Shown piece by piece: positions 1-11,313 of a DNA stretch of 64,000 nucleotides. Positions within the stretch are counted from its first letter, which is position 1, and each line of letters begins with the position of its first letter. The translations under genes were made by a program, and so were the position numbers. This DNA is from Nissolia schottii (Eukaryota > Streptophyta > Magnoliopsida > Fabales > Fabaceae): NCBI GenBank assembly GCA_003254905.1, contig QANU01001174.1:236992-300991 (forward strand), given 5' to 3'. The notes beneath the pieces are model-generated. The model was not told the origin of the DNA. It searched no databases and saw nothing but the letters and a program-made list of their open reading frames with translations.

Positions 1-132
1 AACGTGCACATGGACGTCAACGTGGGTGGGAACGTGCACGTGAACGTACACGTAGATGGGAACGTGTACGTGGACGTGGATGTGGATGATTCTGAGGATG
101 ACGTAGAGGATGAAGACCCTGTGGAGGACTGA
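1..132 (+). CDS. C-terminal end of an open frame inside a CACTA element (partial)
   Basis: Frame 1 is open from the first base to a TGA at 130-132 and gives 43 residues. The N-terminal part is cut by the window edge. It begins with alternating valine and polar residues (pattern V-H/D/N-V, with GNVHV and GNVYV repeats) and ends in an acidic tail (DDSEDDVEDEDPVED). It sits about 600 bp inside the right end of a CACTA element, so it is most likely the C-terminus of a CACTA-encoded transposase or accessory protein; no catalytic domain is visible. The repeat makes the DNA itself a degenerate tandem repeat of gtgnacgtg. The low complexity means the function is inferred from position only. Confidence 0.45.
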   Translation, partial: NVHMDVNVGGNVHVNVHVDGNVYVDVDVDDSEDDVEDEDPVED

Positions 133-745
133 ATATATTGTACATTAATTTTGAATATATTATGTATATTATTTGCTTCTTTAACTATGTAATGAATCTA
201 AACACGCAAGGATATATATGGGAAGTACCACTTTGTGAATTTATTTGTTATCTTTGCTAATGGATACATGCATTAATCTGTTGTAACTCGCACAATCAAT
301 GTAATCGTATATTACATATTATTTAATTATTTATTTAATTATAAAATTACCATATTATTTACATCAACATTGTTACTCAAATAAATAATAATCATTCAAA
401 AATAAAGGTTATGAAATTTTTTTTAAATATTTGCCAATTACCGTCGGCATGGACAACGATTATCGACGACAACGGTAAATACTAACCGACAGAATAGTAG
501 CGTCGGTTTTAGGTGACAGTAACATTTGAAGAAAATACTATTATTATTAGCGCTGGATTGTTCCGACGGAAATCCAGTTCAAATTACCGTCGGCTTCCAT
601 CCTCCTACGCAAAATTGATTTCCATCGAACCCTTTATCGGTGGCCCGATGACCGACGCTAAATCCGTCGGAAACACAATGTGCCATGGTAACTGGCTCAT
701 AACCGACGGAAAATACTGACGGAAATAGTGTAATTTCTTGTAGTG
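1..745 (+). mobile_element. CACTA (En/Spm-like) transposon, right end
   Basis: The terminus at 732-745 reads aatttcttgtagtg, the inverse of the CACTACAAGAAATT tip typical of plant CACTA elements. The preceding ~300 bp (435-725) carries many short subterminal motifs of the type accgtcgg / ccgacgg in both orientations, as expected of transposase binding sites. The left part of the element lies outside the window, so the target-site duplication cannot be checked. Between the stop at 132 and the subterminal region is ~300 bp of AT-rich untranslated DNA. Confidence 0.8.
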
Positions 746-813
746 ATTCAAAAGGCCAACATTTGGCATAAACTTAAAATCTATTTTTTTTTCATTGCAT
801 ACATAACCTCTAA

Positions 814-1217
814 GGTGATTTTTCAAATATCCCATAGGTAAATATCACATGGGATTTAATATCCTATTATACTTAATTTATCCATTTGTTATAATTGTTA
901 CAATTAATTCATCAAATTTTGTTATCATTTCATATTTTATATTATTGTAATGAATTTTTCATTAGTCAAATCATTGAAAAAGCCAATTTATAAGAGGTTT
1001 AGAGATTTGTAAACCATTTGAACTTACAATAAACATCTCTAGAGATATTGTATTGAAAAATATTAATTTATCACATTAGATCATATAATCCATCAATATG
1101 CCATATCAAATCATGAAATGAAAACAAAATTCAATGAATTTATTTGTAAAAATTATTTAAAATAGTTAAATTAAGTAGCATGCGATATTTATCACATGAA
1201 AAATTTGAGAAATCACC
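814..1217. mobile_element. Foldback MITE, family with GGTGATTT/GTGGTTTCTCACATG ends, copy 1
   Basis: The left end (ggtgatttttcaaat, then catgggatttaatat and a ttaattcatcaaattttg stretch) returns in inverted order at the right end (aatcacc at 1211-1217), giving imperfect terminal inverted repeats of about 100 bp. Internal sequence matches 58761-59149 over most of its length, and the left part matches 6493-6620. No long open frame. The superfamily is not clear from the tips. Confidence 0.6.
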
Positions 1218-2746
1218 AAAAACTTGCAAAACAAAAGGTTTTGCAATTTTAAGAAATACTACACAAACTAATATAAAAAAATTACTTTTTAATGGCAACA
1301 TATTATCAATTGTGTGAAAAAAAAAACCTAAATTTCTTTTGTTTTTAAGTTGATTCATATTTCTAAAAATAATAATGATACTATTAGTCATAACCATTGG
1401 TAAACCATCAAATAACCGCTAGAAAGTTATCATCCACTCCACCATATATTTAAGACCAAGAAGTGTTATTTAGCACGAAGGAATTCTGTAAGAATGAAGT
1501 GCAAAAACATACATCATGAATTGAATGGTATTCACATAGCAATTATTAGACCCTTTGACATGTCCGATCAGATAACGGCAGATAGAATAGCATATGATAA
1601 AATTATAATATTATGTAGTGGCTTTTGTTGCAGTTTGCTTCATTAGTAGACCTTAGGGACATAGGCAGTCTCTGAATTGGCGGGTGAGCTTCTTGTAACC
1701 TTGTTGCTCTCCATCTTTTGATGGTCTGATTCTTTTTTATCTATCAAAAAATTAATATTATATAATGTTTGGAGTGACATTGTATTGGATACTACATAAG
1801 ATAAAATTTATATTTTTGACAAAATATCCTTTTCTTAAAAATTAACATATTCATCATTTTTATACTATAAAGAAAACTCCCTAAACATAAATAAAAACTC
1901 ATAACCAATAAATATGTATATATAATATAAAACTCTTTTTTTTTTTTTAAGAATAATAAAATCTCAACCTTTGTACGATGGAGTTAAATTAAAAACGAAA
2001 GAGAAAACCAAATTAAAAGAAAAAAAAAAGATGGCCCATCTAGACAAGATGATTTTGACCTAATAGTTATTACGGTTCGCATTGGGAAGCAGAGGGTCTC
2101 GTTGGCCATGAACGACAACCTAGTGCTACAGCTATGGTGAACGACAATGGTAGATGGAGGTCGCAGTGGCAGATCGAGAACAACAATGCGTTGCGAGGAA
2201 GATGGAGGATGCGACGGTGGAGTGAGCATGACGGCGGCGCGGCGGCGGGCAAGCACGACTGTGTTGCAGTCAGATTCTGTTGGAGGATGTAATTAAGTAT
2301 CATGGTTGGTGGTGGATGAGTCTACTGGGTTAGACAGTACTGTGGATTCTGAAAAAAAAAAGTGAAAAAAAAGAAGAACATGGATAAACAACGTTAGAAG
2401 TAGCAACAGGGGAGGTGGGGTTATAATGGGAAATGTTTAATGATTCCAAACCCTCAAAATCTTATGATGTCTAATCTTATCTTTATAGGTCTGATTAACT
2501 TATCCATTAAAATAATATATAAAGAGGTCATAATGTATAAGCTTATACAAACACCGAATTCATAATGTATAATTTAAGTTAATAAAATTCGGTTTAATAT
2601 GATGTAACAAATAGGGCCTAAGTGAGAAAGTCACGGTCAAGAGAGAAATTTGATGCGGCTAAAACCTTTGCGCATAATTCATGAAATAGTTTTCAAGATA
2701 TAAAGCCTTTTTCTTTTACACTCAAAATGTAAAATTGATTATAATC
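1218..2746. other. Intergenic, AT-rich; one GC-richer patch
   Basis: No supported gene. A conspicuously GC-rich patch at about 2070-2300 (CpG-containing, gcggcggc-type runs) stands out from its surroundings and is open in two overlapping minus frames. Neither translation resembles a known domain and both run into low-complexity sequence. It may be a fragment of a transposon internal region. Confidence 0.5.
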
Positions 2747-2752
2747 ATGTGT

Positions 2753-3720
2753 AACGAGCATAAATCTTTGGAAGAACCGAACCCTCAAAAGTTAGTTATT
2801 AGAGTATGAGAACCTAAGTCCTTATAAGGCATCCTTTTCAAGGTAACCTCCTTAAAGTGAGACTTCATACATTGTCACCCCCATTTGAAAGTCAAGTGTC
2901 CAAAAGGCTGCACTCTGCGACGCTTCACTTGATCACAGTCAACTCCTTTGACATTCAGAACCATCTGCTACTAAGCCTTTTCGATTGACTGACTCTTAGT
3001 GAAATCACCATTTGTAACAAACATAAGGGTCTGTTTTGGTATAGAAGTTAAAATAAGATTATTACAAAAAAAAGTTTTTGAAAAATAACTTATAAATACA
3101 TTATTTTGTATTTAAAATTATAATTTTTTTGTTGTTTTAAGTATTTTGAAAAGTGTTTTTTTATAAGTTAAATATTTCAACTTCTCAAAAAACACTAAAA
3201 TTGACTTTTCAATAAGTAATAACGTTTATAGTCAAAACAGGACATAAATTAAAAATATAACTTCTGACTTCTGAAAAGTTAAAAAAAAAAGTCAAAAGTT
3301 GTGTAGTTCAAACGAGCCCTTAGTAATTGGGAGAACCAAATCCCCATAAGCTAGCTATTGGAGTAGGAGAACCCACGTCCTTATAAGGCATCCCTTTTAA
3401 GGTAGTTTCCCCAATGCGGAACTCGTTACATTGCCACCACCTTTGAAAGAAGTCATCCCAATGGTTGCACTCATCGACACTTCACTCAGCGACACTTTAG
3501 TCGATAAAGGTTAGCCCTTCTGTTGATTAGAACCCTCCATAGGTAGCCCACTCTTGTTAGCTGACTCTTAATGAAGAAACCATTTGTAATAAGCATAAGT
3601 TTTTAGGAAAATCACACCCCAAGAGCCAGCTATTGAAGTAGGAGAACTCAAATCCTTATAAGACATCCATTTTAAGGTAGCTTCCTTAATATGAGACTTG
3701 TTATATCACACCATATGAAG
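2753..3720 (+). repeat. Tandem repeat of ~270-280 bp, three diverged copies
   Basis: Copies begin near 2753, 3321 and 3592, each with 'gcataa..tt.ggaagaacc', followed by 'gtccttataaggcatcc' and 'aaggtag..tcctta'. The third copy is truncated. The first and second are separated by an inserted MITE (3026-3320); without it the spacing is about 270-280 bp. Divergence is roughly 20-25 percent by eye. Function unknown; the order fits local duplication before the MITE insertion. Confidence 0.65.
3026..3320. mobile_element. MITE inserted in the 280-bp tandem repeat
   Basis: Starts gggtctgttttggtat and ends aactacac..gcccttag-type sequence (right end caaacgagccct), whose complement begins agggctcgtttg, so the two ends form short imperfect inverted repeats. 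The interior is AT-rich with self-complementary gaaaagt/acttttc blocks. It interrupts an otherwise continuous tandem repeat, which fixes its limits. A hAT-like assignment is likely from the gggc.tgttt tip but unproven. Confidence 0.55.
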
Positions 3721-4564
3721 AGAATGTGTCTAATTATTTTTTTTCTTGTTCAAATGAACAAGATCGAATTCTTATGTTAAATTCATATAAAAAAAAGTTT
3801 AAAAAAGTTTTTAGTCCCTAATAAAATTTGATTTTTGGATTTTAGCCCCAAATAAAAATTTTCTTCGGTTTTGGTCCTAATTTTTTTATTTGGTTTTAGC
3901 CCATGCTGTAAGTGTCGTTAACTCGAATAACTAACTGATGGCATGGAAAACATAAGTCATAGTCACCACTCTTACATGACTAATATCTAAAATTAAAAAA
4001 GAGGCTTAAATGAATTTTTAATTCTAAATAAATTTCAAATTTTAATAGACCACTAATAACAATTGTTTTTTATTATTTTAGTCCTTATCATTAGTTTGGA
4101 CAATTATCACATGCCACATCACCTTTTTTTACTTCATCACACATTCATCAAGAAGCATTTGAATAAACACATACCTCTTGACTCAAACCCACTTCCTCTC
4201 CATCACCACTCATTCTCTTCTTTTCTACCACCACCACTATCACCACCTCATTCTCTTTCTCTATAACCATTCTTCCTCTAAAAAAAAACCATCATTAAAA
4301 AATACACAAACACAAAAGAAACCACCACCATCCTTTCCTCCAACCCTGCATCCACCACCATTCCCTGTTGACTTTGACTTTCGTCCTCCATTTTCACTTC
4401 TTGGAGACACCAAAAACATCAAACTTCCCTTTGTCCCAAACATGCTTGACAACATTGTGGAAATTAGGATGGGTGACCCAAACAACTTGGAAAAAGATTA
4501 TCGTTGAAATTGTCAACAACAAAAAACTACGATTGTTGTTGAATTTGAGATACCTATTTACAAT
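3721..4564. other. Intergenic; Mutator-like terminal fragment and CCA-rich stretch
   Basis: 3800-3960 contains 'tagtccctaataaaattt' and 'ttggtcctaa' wording typical of Mutator-like MITE ends in dicots. 4180-4370 is a pyrimidine-rich, cac/cca-repetitive stretch that opens several short frames without recognisable domains. No gene supported. Confidence 0.4.
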
Positions 4565-4569
4565 TGGAT

Positions 4570-4786
4570 TGTTAAACATCGTGAAAAAACAGATAAATTG
4601 TACACCAGAAAATATAGGAGAAAGATAGATAACAGAGAAATAACAATTGTATTATCTGAGTTGTCTGAGTTAATTTACAATAGAAGGTCAGCCTATTTGT
4701 AGGCTGAAAACATAACGACCAAAACTCAACTGCCAAAACAAACTACAATCAAATCAAATTAAACATAATACATATTATTCTTAACA
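4570..4786 (-). repeat. 3' LTR of the TRIM
   Basis: Direct copy of 5081-5293, 217 bp, preceded on the minus strand by the polypurine tract ending at 4787. Contains 'cctatttgtaggctga', a degraded TATA region compared with 'cctatttataggctga' in the other LTR. Confidence 0.9.
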
Positions 4787-5063
4787 CCCTACCTCAAGCT
4801 AAAGCTTCATGAGCTTTCAGCTTGTCACAAGCGAAGGTTGTTAAGGGAAAAAAATTAAAGAGCGGTGTCAAGGACTTGTCCGGAAAACATTGGGGACTGC
4901 ACAGAGGCAGCAATAGGCAACATCGGAGACTGCACAAAGGCAGCGACAACGGCAGCGATATGCAACATCGGAGACTACACAGGGGCAGCGTTAGGCAACA
5001 TGAAGAATGGAGGAGTAGCGGCGGAGGTGGAGGTGGCGGAGACGAGATTGCTCTCGGATGGTA

Positions 5064-5080
5064 CCATGGCTCTGATACCA
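5064..5080 (-). promoter_or_regulatory. Primer-binding site for initiator tRNA-Met (TRIM)
   Basis: The minus strand reads tggtatcagagccatgg, complementary to the 3' end of plant initiator tRNA-Met, directly abutting the 5' LTR. Confidence 0.9.
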
Positions 5081-5293
5081 CGTTAAACATCGTGAAAAAA
5101 CAGATAAATGATACACCAGAAAATATAGGAGAAAGATAGATAACAGAGAAATAACAATTGTATTATCTGAGTTGTCTGAGTTAATTTACAATAGAAGGTG
5201 AGCCTATTTATAGGCTGAAAACACAACGACCAAAACTCAACGGCCAAAAATAAATCACAATCAAATCAAACATAATATATATTATTCTTAACA
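5081..5293 (-). repeat. 5' LTR of the TRIM
   Basis: 213-bp copy of 4570-4786. On the minus strand it starts TGTTAAGAAT at 5293 and ends at the primer-binding site; the terminal base pair at 5081 differs from the other LTR (c versus t on +). Carries a TATA-like tataaatagg on the minus strand. Confidence 0.9.
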
Positions 5294-5298
5294 TGGAT

Positions 5299-6009
5299 AA
5301 TAGTAGATCTAATTAAAAGATTTAAAAGTTGAAGATGTATATTTTTAATTAGGTAAAAATTCAAGGGATGTAAATATATTTTAACATGCAGTATTAAACT
5401 GATTGTCCGTGCATATGCCATCTAATAATTTGCGATTACCAAGCAAAGCCACTTTCATGAAGTTGTTCATCACTTACTTTGAGAATGGAAAAAATAAAAA
5501 ATCTCAAAAGCATAGCTAATAGTCTCGTGGTTTAGTGACATAAACTCCCTTTTGAATTAGTAAGAAGACGAAAAATCTGCTCTTACTGTATACTAAAGTA
5601 AGAATAAGAAGAAAAAAATCGAAATATATAAACATAAAAGGGATTGGTGGAGAAAATGCCATGTTTAGATCATGACAAGGAAAGTGTGGTAATTTGCACC
5701 ATAACCTTACTCAATGGAGAAAAAGCATATAGCCACCATGCACACATAAATAAGTTACAAATTAGGTAAGGCAGAAAGTGAAAATGGCTTAAGAAGGAAG
5801 CAAAGGAATCAACTTTGAGGGAGGGCAATATGATTGGCGGCTAGAAACCCACAACACAATCCCATAGCCTAAGGGACGAGATTCTTTCATAAATAAAAAT
5901 TCAATATTCACCTTATATTAAGTATAGTTTTTATTTAGAAAAAAATTGTTTATTAATTTTATTCAAGATAAATAAACTAATATATGTTTTAACCATGTTA
6001 ATTTCATCA
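5299..6009. other. Intergenic, nothing recognised
   Basis: AT-rich sequence with no open frame of note and no repeat matched elsewhere in the window. Confidence 0.5.
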
Positions 6010-6290
6010 ACATGGGTTGGTCAAGGTGATGCAAGCCTTGGTCTCTTAACTAATGGTTTTGAATTCGAGCTTTGTAAATAGAAAAATCATCATTGAGAGA
6101 TCCTTACCCTTAAAAAATGGCATACATGTGTCAAGTTAGGTTAGTAAGATTTATGGTAATATATTATCAAGCTCAAGTCTTGAGAATGAAAAACTCCCGT
6201 CAAAAGATTTCTACCCCTTACAAAAGGGCTTACAATTAGGCTAGGCTGGGTTAGCTTGATTTTTGGTATTATAATATAGATGTCAATGAT
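6010..6290 (+). mobile_element. tRNA-derived SINE-like sequence
   Basis: 6010-6085 has an A-box-like tggtcaaggtgatgca and a B-box-like ggttttgaattcgagc at RNA polymerase III spacing. A related but diverged body repeats at about 6175-6260. No clean target-site duplication found, so the limits are approximate. Confidence 0.4.
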
Positions 6291-6492
6291 TCAATTGAGC
6301 GCAAAAAAAAAAAAATCACCAACTTTATCGTGAATATATTTAAATGAGATATTCTATATCTGTTGATTTTATTTTAGTCAGCATCATTTTTAAGATTTGG
6401 TGAACTAAACATCATGACTCATAGCAGGATGTAGTCATTTATGTTTGATGGGATTTAAGTAATTATAAGGAAATAAGTTCCCCTCCCTCTCA

Positions 6493-6620
6493 GTGGTTTC
6501 TCACATGCATCATGGGGTAAATGCCATTTCCTGGTAAATTTATTTGCTTTTGACAATTTTTAAAACCAAATTCATCAAATTTGTAATCATTTCATATTTT
6601 ATATGATTTTCATAAACTTT
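6493..6620 (+). mobile_element. Foldback MITE family (as 814-1217), truncated copy
   Basis: Begins gtggtttctcacatgca, the same tip as the element at 58761-59149, and continues with the shared 'aaattcatcaaatttgta' and 'catttcatattttatat' blocks. It then stops before the right arm. Confidence 0.55.
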
Positions 6621-6644
6621 GCATTCCTCTCTTGCCAAGAGTTA

Positions 6645-6775
6645 GGATTTTCGGTCTAATGATAAACATTCAATAAACAAGTGGTATATATTAATGAAGG
6701 AAAGCCATGTGTTTAAATCCCCGATTAACGCTTGGGGAAGAATGATAGCTTCTCCACCTGTGATGTCGGTAATAA
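6645..6775 (+). mobile_element. Possible SINE fragment
   Basis: 'cggtctaatgataaac' and 'gtgtttaaatccccg' resemble diverged A and B boxes, with a downstream cttggggaagaat body. Weak; could be chance in AT-rich DNA. Confidence 0.3.
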
Positions 6776-8528
6776 ACATATTTCTTTATGTTTGATGTAG
6801 TTATGAGAAATTAAAAAAAAATAAAAAAATAAAAGTTACACCCTTGTGAATAGGTATAAAGTATAAATTGTTGTCTAGTGGTAATTAAAATCGCTTTAAT
6901 GGAACAGTATTTATGCATGAATTTTTTTCCTAAAACAGAAAGAATACACTTAGATGCATATTAATTTAAAATTAGAATTGTTTAATCACAAGGGAATAAT
7001 GTATGTGGAAACAAATGAGCGCGCGTCGCGTCTTTGATTTTAGGGACCCCTTTTGGATACACTGCCCTCTGTTGGGCCACTGTGTTACATAGCGTTTGCA
7101 TTTGTACCTATGGAAAAAAGTCATGTGGTTTATTGTATTCTACACACACATGTAACGACAATATAGCCACCACTCAATGAACACTAAAAAGGTGATGATG
7201 TTGATAAATTCAAAGCACAGAGTATATGGAATAATACCATAAGAAAAAAAACCAAATAGCACAAACGAATTAATCAATGAATTAATTAATACAAATAATT
7301 AATTAATGAATATACAAATTAAGAGCCAACTGGGGGTATGCTGTGCCACGAACCGAGGAACGCAAAGAGATGCGCCTTGTCTGCCTACAGAAACTATAAA
7401 GCAAAGCCACTCAAACCTACAAAAGGCTTATCTACTACGTTCAACGCTATAGGCCTATTTATGCATTTTCTTTTGTTCCCTCTCTCTCTCTCTCTCTGTT
7501 CTATTCAATTTTAACCAAATGGTCGATACTTGCCAAATGCAAAGGCAGATGCCACTCCCCAAGATATTTTACTTGGCAACTGGCAAGCACCACTAAGTAT
7601 ATGTTGAGGAATGAGCTTCATGTCATGGGATTATTTTGTTTTTTCGGTGTAAGTTATCACACCCAACCTTCAAAGTTACCCCAGCAACGTTAAATATTTA
7701 ACTGTGTTTAGAGACAAGTGAGATCAATTTAGACTTCAGATATTTTCTTCCGATATCAAATAGATTCTTCAAAGTTTAAATGTGACATCATATTAATTCA
7801 CGAAAATTGTTTGACACTAATAAATAAATCATTAAAAATTAAAATATGATACCACTTTTAATTTTTTTTTTGTCTCGATATTTCAATAAAATAGTGGAAT
7901 TTGACACTCACCGAAGGTCTTGGGTTTGTTTTACTGCCCTTGTTATGGTTTGCTTCAGTAAGAATTGCTTGACTCTTGTCTTTCTTCTGAACGAAAGACA
8001 AACCGTGGAGCGTAAGAAAGTGATGAAGATGATGGGCCTAAACTTTTTAGAATAGTGTCAATTCAGTTTAATGTTAATAACATCAAGACAATTTACTTGT
8101 AATGGTAAAACAATATCTAGCAAAATTTGTGATTTAACTTTGGATGACGCGTTTCACCTTTGGTAGGGGTGAGGAGTTACACTACTCCCTTATAAGAAAA
8201 CCAAATTGAAATTAGTTCTTTCAAGATTAAATTTATTCTTAAGCCTCAAGATGTTCAATATATCTACCATTGATTCACTAATCTGTCATTTTATTTGCTT
8301 TTAGTTTTAATTTAGTCTCTTTTCTTTTGCTAGCATCTTCGTATGACTAGTGCCTTTGGTATATATGTGAATCCCCTGCTTTATTTCTGCACTAATTCTT
8401 AAGATCTCCTTGTATTTATTTCTCTTTTTCTTTTAGGAATAAATGCACTGTCTACCTTTGGAGAAAACATCGGAAGGTTACATTTTAAATTTTAAGTGTT
8501 AATTTGATTAAGAAAATTAAACTTTCAC
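6776..8528. other. Intergenic, nothing recognised
   Basis: Apart from a short (tc)n tract at 7481-7497 and poly-A/T runs, no gene, repeat or domain is supported. An open frame at 7846-8055 has no recognisable content. Confidence 0.5.
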
Positions 8529-8938
8529 GGCAATAAATTTGGTTTAAGGTCATAATATTTTTTATAATTACACTTGAAAAAAAAGTGTCTTATATTATAA
8601 AAAAGAACATTTTTATTAACAAAGGAAACACTTCACAATATTTTAGATTACCTCAATTTATCGACCTCACACAACGTATATAGCATTTGTGCCCTAAAAT
8701 ATCATAAAGAATTTCTTTTAATACAAAGGGCACTCTTTTAAAGCTAAAATTACACTTTTTGTGAGTTGTTAAATTGAGGATGATATAAAATATCATAAAG
8801 TTATGTCTTTATCAATAAAAATGTTTCTTTTAATCATACAAGTCACACATTTTCAGGATAGTTAATAAAATATGCGGACTTAACCAATTTTTTTTAATGA
8901 ATTTGACCTTACACCAAATTTATTGTAGGGTTTGATGA
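8529..8938. mobile_element. Foldback MITE with caataaatttggtgtaaggtca ends
   Basis: The left arm (caataaatttggtttaaggt at 8531) is matched in inverse by the right arm (gaccttacaccaaatttat at ~8914-8932). Further in, 'catttttattaacaaag' pairs with the inverse of 'tttatcaataaaaatg'. Arms total ~150-200 bp of a ~410-bp element; no coding capacity. Confidence 0.6.
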
Positions 8939-10480
8939 ACTAATATCATATCCGATACATCTCTTGGGCACCAAAATTGATGTTTACTATTTTTTTTCAA
9001 TATAAGTGATTTCTAATGTAATTTATATATGCTTTGTTCCTTAATATGAATTGACTAATGGATGGGACTTCTTCAATCACATTATTCAATATATTTTCCA
9101 TTGCGCCTAGTGATTAATTATAACGACCCAACTTTATAAGTGATGACAGAGTCCTTCGTACCCCAGAAATGGAAGGGTGATCCAATAAGAATTGAAAGAT
9201 AGAGATGGTTAGGGTACCAAATTGGGACGGGCAAAGGCCTAAGCACATTTGATGGGGTTTAAGCTTTTCATCATCTTAAAGTCCTTTCAATAAACAAAAT
9301 AAAGAAAGAATCACATTCCATTCATTTGGAGTTGTGAAAAGGATAAGAAAAATGCTCCAAGATGAATAATTAGTCTGTGAGGCTCTCATTAGTCATTGTA
9401 ATTATTGTACGGATAACTGGATACATGTTTTTAACATCAACATATTTATAAAGTGTCTCTCTCTTTCTATATATATATATATACACATATATATTATTTT
9501 ACACTAAGGCATATAGCATTTTATTATTTTTTAGGTTTTGGCCAACAGATTATTCTGTCGATATTTGAATTTTGTTTGGACAGACAGATTGTTGCATTTC
9601 TGAAACGCGTTGTTCAATTAGTGTGCTTACCAATAGAGTATTCGGTTGAAAAGGTTGCAATTCCGAGAACACCTTGAGCACGCTCTCTATCGCTCTCACT
9701 CTCCTCTCCCTTCACTCTTCACTCTCACTCTTTTCTCTTCCCCACCATAGTCTCACTGCCCTTATAGCCACCATGCATTACCCACTCTCTTCTCTTCCCC
9801 ACCACGCCTTACCCAATATTGTCGCCCCACACTGCCGCAACAGTGCCCCCCACTGCCATGCCCCCACGTCAACAAACCCTGACTGCCACCACCAAGCTTG
9901 TCACAGTCGCCCACCATTGTTGAGCCGCCGCCACACCACCACCACTACTGTATTTCATTTTTTTTTTTTGCTTTTTTTTTTTATCTTTGGTTGTTATTTG
10001 TTTGCTATGTGGTTTAGGGCTTGAGTTTGAGGTTAACTATGTTTCTTTTTATTATGTTTAGAAAATGATTTTATTGATGTGTGTTAGGGTTATGGTTTGG
10101 ATCTAGTATGTGTTAGGGTTAGGGTTTTGATCAATGGGTAGGGATTCAATTTGTGGATTAGGGTTTCTAATTTGAATTTCTTTTTTTTTGGGCATGGCAT
10201 ACAAAAACTCACATCGAGCCACAATTGACCCTCTGGCCACTGTCGTTGATTTTAGAGGTCGACCAACTAGTGGAATACCTCGAAGATTGAATCACTCTTG
10301 CAGAACGAGTGGTTGAGGAGTTGGAAAGACGTAGTCTATCGCAAGTTGAGCCTCGTTGAGTGCAAAGGAATTATGGTGTTAGGCAGTTAGATGACAGACA
10401 ATCATCAACTTAGGTTTTAGGGGTTCTAGGGGTGTTTATTGGGTATATAATCTAGAAGAGGTAACCAATCTTCATCTTAA
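8939..10480. other. Intergenic; (TA)n tract and a C-rich stretch
   Basis: 9467-9485 is a short (ta)n repeat. 9670-9950 is strikingly pyrimidine- and CCA-rich (ctctctcactc, then ccaccacc/cgccgcc) followed by a poly-T run. It is open for 116 codons (9674-10024) but the translation is Ser/His/Pro-rich low complexity with no domain, so it is not called as a gene. Confidence 0.45.
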
Positions 10481-10481
10481 A

Positions 10482-11313
10482 TAGGGCTGTCAAAATGAAC
10501 TCGGCCCGTGAGCCCAGTTAAATGGACGAGCTTTACATACAAAAAATAGGTCCGTGAAAATTTGAAAAAAAAAATAGTCCGACCCGTTTAGGCCGCGGGC
10601 TAAACGGGCCATCCCGTGAATTTATTTTATTTATTTTTTTAAAAATACCAAAATTTTAAAAGTTTCATTTTGGACTTTAAATTTTATTTTGGAGTTTAAG
10701 AGTTTAGAGTTTAACTATTTGGACTTATAATTGATCATGTTTAACTATTTGTTATGCTTAACTACTTAACTATATTTATATTGTTATAAAGCTGAAGTGC
10801 TCTAACATAAATATTGATAAATTTTGCATTTTATTCCTTTAATGAGTGTCAATGCCATACAAGTTGATATATAGTTTCAAATCTTGTTTATTATTGATTA
10901 ATCTACGAGAAATAGTTCCAATTGTGTTTTTGATCAATAACATAACAATACTCACATCAATGTTATATGCAGTCATTTAATTAATGAAAGTTGTATTAAT
11001 TCATGAATCAATTTCAAATAGCATTTGATATCTTTTAAGCAAGATAGTTGAAGGAATAAAAAAGATAATATAATCTCGCAATCAACCATTTAAACTATTT
11101 TTTTGATTAATTAATAGATAGATGATAAAAAATAGCTAAAAATGATCGCGCATACTTATTCACAACTTTGTATTTAAAATCATAAAAATAAACCAATTTT
11201 TATTTTTAAAAAATGGGCTGTCGTGCTGGCCCGTTTAGGCCTGCGGATTGACCATAAATAAGTCAAATCCTAAAAAGAGATATAATTTTTGTCCGGCCTT
11301 TTTGACACCCCTA
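10482..11313. mobile_element. Non-autonomous hAT-like element
   Basis: The left tip tagggctgtcaaaatgaa is matched by the inverse of the right tip (tttttgacacccctat). Subterminal regions at both ends are rich in cggcccg / gcccgttta motifs, as seen in hAT-type elements with 'TAGGG.TGTCAAA' ends. The interior (10620-11200) is AT-rich without a transposase. No clear 8-bp target-site duplication was found. Confidence 0.6.

Larger units (their letters stand above)
4570..5293 (-). mobile_element. Complete TRIM (terminal-repeat retrotransposon in miniature)
   Basis: Two direct repeats, 4570-4786 (217 bp) and 5081-5293 (213 bp), are nearly identical and bounded on the minus strand by TGTTAAGAAT...ATGTTTAAC. 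Next to the 5' LTR, minus-strand 5080-5064 reads tggtatcagagccatgg, a textbook initiator-tRNA-Met primer-binding site. Next to the 3' LTR the minus strand reads gcttgaggtaggg, a polypurine tract. The 294-bp interior encodes no gag or pol and contains about three ~48-bp repeats around 'catcggagactgcac'. A 5-bp target-site duplication TGGAT lies at 4565-4569 and 5294-5298. All parts needed for mobilisation in trans are present. Confidence 0.92.

Noticed and set aside
4178..4507. 109-codon plus frame before the TRIM
   Set aside because: Low-complexity CCA/CAC stretch with no domain and no splice partners.
9674..10024. 116-codon plus frame at 9.7 kb
   Set aside because: Ser/His/Pro-rich translation of a C-rich stretch running into poly-T; no family resemblance.
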